Below are positions 62,687-64,000 of a stretch of DNA of 64,000 nucleotides, piece after piece. The stretch's first letter is position 1. Each line of letters begins with the position of its first letter. The notes under the pieces are model-generated. The model made no database searches, was not told the DNA's origin, and was given only the letters and a program-made list of their open reading frames with translations. The position numbers and the translations under genes are program-made. Source of the DNA: Flavobacterium sp. N2038 (GTDB lineage: Bacteria > Bacteroidota > Bacteroidia > Flavobacteriales > Flavobacteriaceae). Location of the stretch: positions 2,170,001-2,234,000 of the forward strand of contig NZ_CP110001.1 in NCBI RefSeq assembly GCF_025947185.1, given 5' to 3'.

Positions 62687-64000
62687 ATGAAAAATAAATT
62701 ATTAATGTTTAGTGCAGTTTTAGCTCTTTCACTAGGTAGCTGTACAGGTGATTTTGAGGATATAAATACCAATGAGACTGGTTTTAGTAATACTCAATTA
62801 GAACAAGACTTTAATCAGGTAAAGGCACCTATTAAGACCATGCAAAGAGGTATGTATATCCTGGTTGCAGATGATTGGCAAGGGGATATTCAATTCAATT
62901 TAAATGCAGATATTTTCTCCGGATATATGGGAACGCCTCATGATTTTGAAGGAAATACAAACAATTCAACTTATGCTCTTTTAGATGGTTGGAATGGGGC
63001 CGAATGGGTTCAGAAATACCAAAGAGAGATGGTTAATGCCTATAACCTTGAGAAATTAACAAAAGATAAATACCCTCAGTTTTATGCCTGGTCTTTGATC
63101 TTAAAAGTATATGCAATGCATAAAACTACAGATTATTATGGACCAATTGTATACTCTGGTTTTGGAAATACTGACGGATCAACTCCGTACGATTCTCAAC
63201 AAGCAGTTTATAATCAGTTTTTTGCAGAGTTAAAAACTGCGATTGATATTTTGACTCCTATAGCGACAGCAGATAAAACTGCGACTTTCTTTCCTGATAA
63301 AACTGATAAAACAGACGGAACTACAGCTAAAGGGAAAGTGTTAAATTGGGTAAAGTTTGCTAACTCTTTAAGATTGCGTTTAGCGATGCGTATTTCTAAT
63401 GTTGATCCTGCAAAAGCAAAAACTGAAGGAGAAGCTGCACTAGCAGGTTTAGGAGTTATTACTGCTAACACTGAGAATATGGCTTACTTAGCAGAGCATC
63501 CGGTTAAAACCTATACAGGTCCATGGGCAGATATTAATGCAGGAGGAGCGATTGTTTCTATAATGAATGGTTACAATGATCCAAGAAGAGCTACTTTCTT
63601 TAAAACTACTAAAACTGGAACTTATCAAGGTATCAGAATGGGAAGTTTGGTTGATGCTGATTATAGAACGGCAAAACAAGATCAGTTTTCTCAGGTTGGT
63701 GCAATTGTAGAAAATGATATGATTCCTTGGTTTAATGCTTCAGAATCTTATTTCTTAATGGCAGAAGCAGCTTTAAAAGGATGGAATGTTGGTGGAGGAA
63801 GTGCTCAGTCATTCTACGAAAATGGAATCGCAATTTCATTTGCTCAGCTTGGTGCAGGAAGTGCAGCAGACTATACTAGTGATGATGTTGCTTTACCAGC
63901 TGCCTTTACAGATCCATTAAATCCTGGTAATAATATTGCTGCACAAAACCTGGTAACTGTTAAATGGTCTGATGCAGCTTCTAATGAAGTGAAATTACAA
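62687..64000 (+). CDS. SusD/RagB-family lipoprotein, C-terminus cut off by window edge
   Basis: 438 codons are present. The ATG at 62687 gives a lipoprotein signal (LLMFSAVLALSLGSCTGDFE); an in-frame ATG at 62657 would lengthen it without benefit. The N-terminal TPR-like SusD fold shows FANSLRLRLAMRIS, ESYFLMAEAALKGW and GYNDPRR. With SusC it forms the pedal-bin glycan-binding unit on the cell surface. The gene continues past the window end. No glycoside hydrolase is visible to identify the substrate. Confidence 0.93.
   Translation, partial: MKNKLLMFSAVLALSLGSCTGDFEDINTNETGFSNTQLEQDFNQVKAPIKTMQRGMYILVADDWQGDIQFNLNADIFSGYMGTPHDFEGNTNNSTYALLDGWNGAEWVQKYQREMVNAYNLEKLTKDKYPQFYAWSLILKVYAMHKTTDYYGPIVYSGFGNTDGSTPYDSQQAVYNQFFAELKTAIDILTPIATADKTATFFPDKTDKTDGTTAKGKVLNWVKFANSLRLRLAMRISNVDPAKAKTEGEAALAGLGVITANTENMAYLAEHPVKTYTGPWADINAGGAIVSIMNGYNDPRRATFFKTTKTGTYQGIRMGSLVDADYRTAKQDQFSQVGAIVENDMIPWFNASESYFLMAEAALKGWNVGGGSAQSFYENGIAISFAQLGAGSAADYTSDDVALPAAFTDPLNPGNNIAAQNLVTVKWSDAASNEVKLQ

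Overview
The window looks like a chromosome segment of a Flavobacterium-type bacterium (Bacteroidota, Flavobacteriaceae). The evidence is: AT-rich sequence; promoters of the Bacteroidota type (TAnnTTTG about 20 bases after TTG); a SusC/SusD-type pair; bacillithiol synthase BshA; an FucP-type sugar transporter next to a LytS/LytTR pair; many short SCxx-type lipoproteins; and the small SRP RNA with its A-rich apical sequence. Most of the window is ordinary conserved chromosome. Species cannot be assigned from sequence alone.

Layout. 1-3.6 kb: truncated aldo/keto reductase, divergent AraC regulator, NlpC/P60 hydrolase and thiolase. 3.75-5 kb: tRNA-Ser/Pro/Arg cluster, then a GIY-YIG reading frame without a normal start codon, a degenerate tRNA-Lys-like sequence with a second copy of the terminator, and a frameshifted remnant. 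5-10 kb: accessory-looking region with a CrtC/AttH-type lipocalin domain fused to a trans-prenyl diphosphate synthase, two small unknown genes, a short XRE regulator, a fatty-acid desaturase and a lipoprotein. 10.4-18.4 kb: VanX-type dipeptidase, PG_1098-type methyltransferase/AI-2E operon, M43-type metalloprotease lipoprotein, and a tsaD-rsmE-DUF4159-trmH operon. 18.5-26.9 kb: TamB, then pfkA, gap, an N-acetylglucosamine-kinase-like gene and mgsA (upper glycolysis and its methylglyoxal bypass). 26.85-30.04 kb: an inserted unit of about 3.1 kb bounded by an 84-bp direct repeat made from the convergent mgsA/ridA 3' ends, carrying a lipoprotein and a small outer-membrane-type protein.

30-41.7 kb: ridA, LptD-type protein, secreted amidase, MCE protein, two HdrD/HdrB-like Fe-S proteins, bshA, a PrcB-like lipoprotein, an outer-membrane protein and an LpxH-like phosphoesterase. 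41.9-55.6 kb: aroC, dicarboxylate symporter, TPR hybrid histidine kinase, DEAD-box helicase, hutG and hutI (histidine degradation), glutaminyl cyclase, SRP RNA, an SDR and transaldolase. 55.6-64 kb: start of a glycan-uptake locus with an FucP-like MFS transporter, LytTR regulator and LytS-like kinase, SusC, and SusD cut by the window end.

How parts may fit together. An 11-base element (ACGAAAACGTT) occurs upstream of pfkA and twice upstream of susC, suggesting one sugar-responsive regulator may link uptake to glycolysis. The most unusual items are the lipocalin-prenyl synthase fusion, the 84-bp-repeat insertion and the GIY-YIG/tRNA-like unit. No CRISPR array, rRNA, transposase or integrase gene was recognised.
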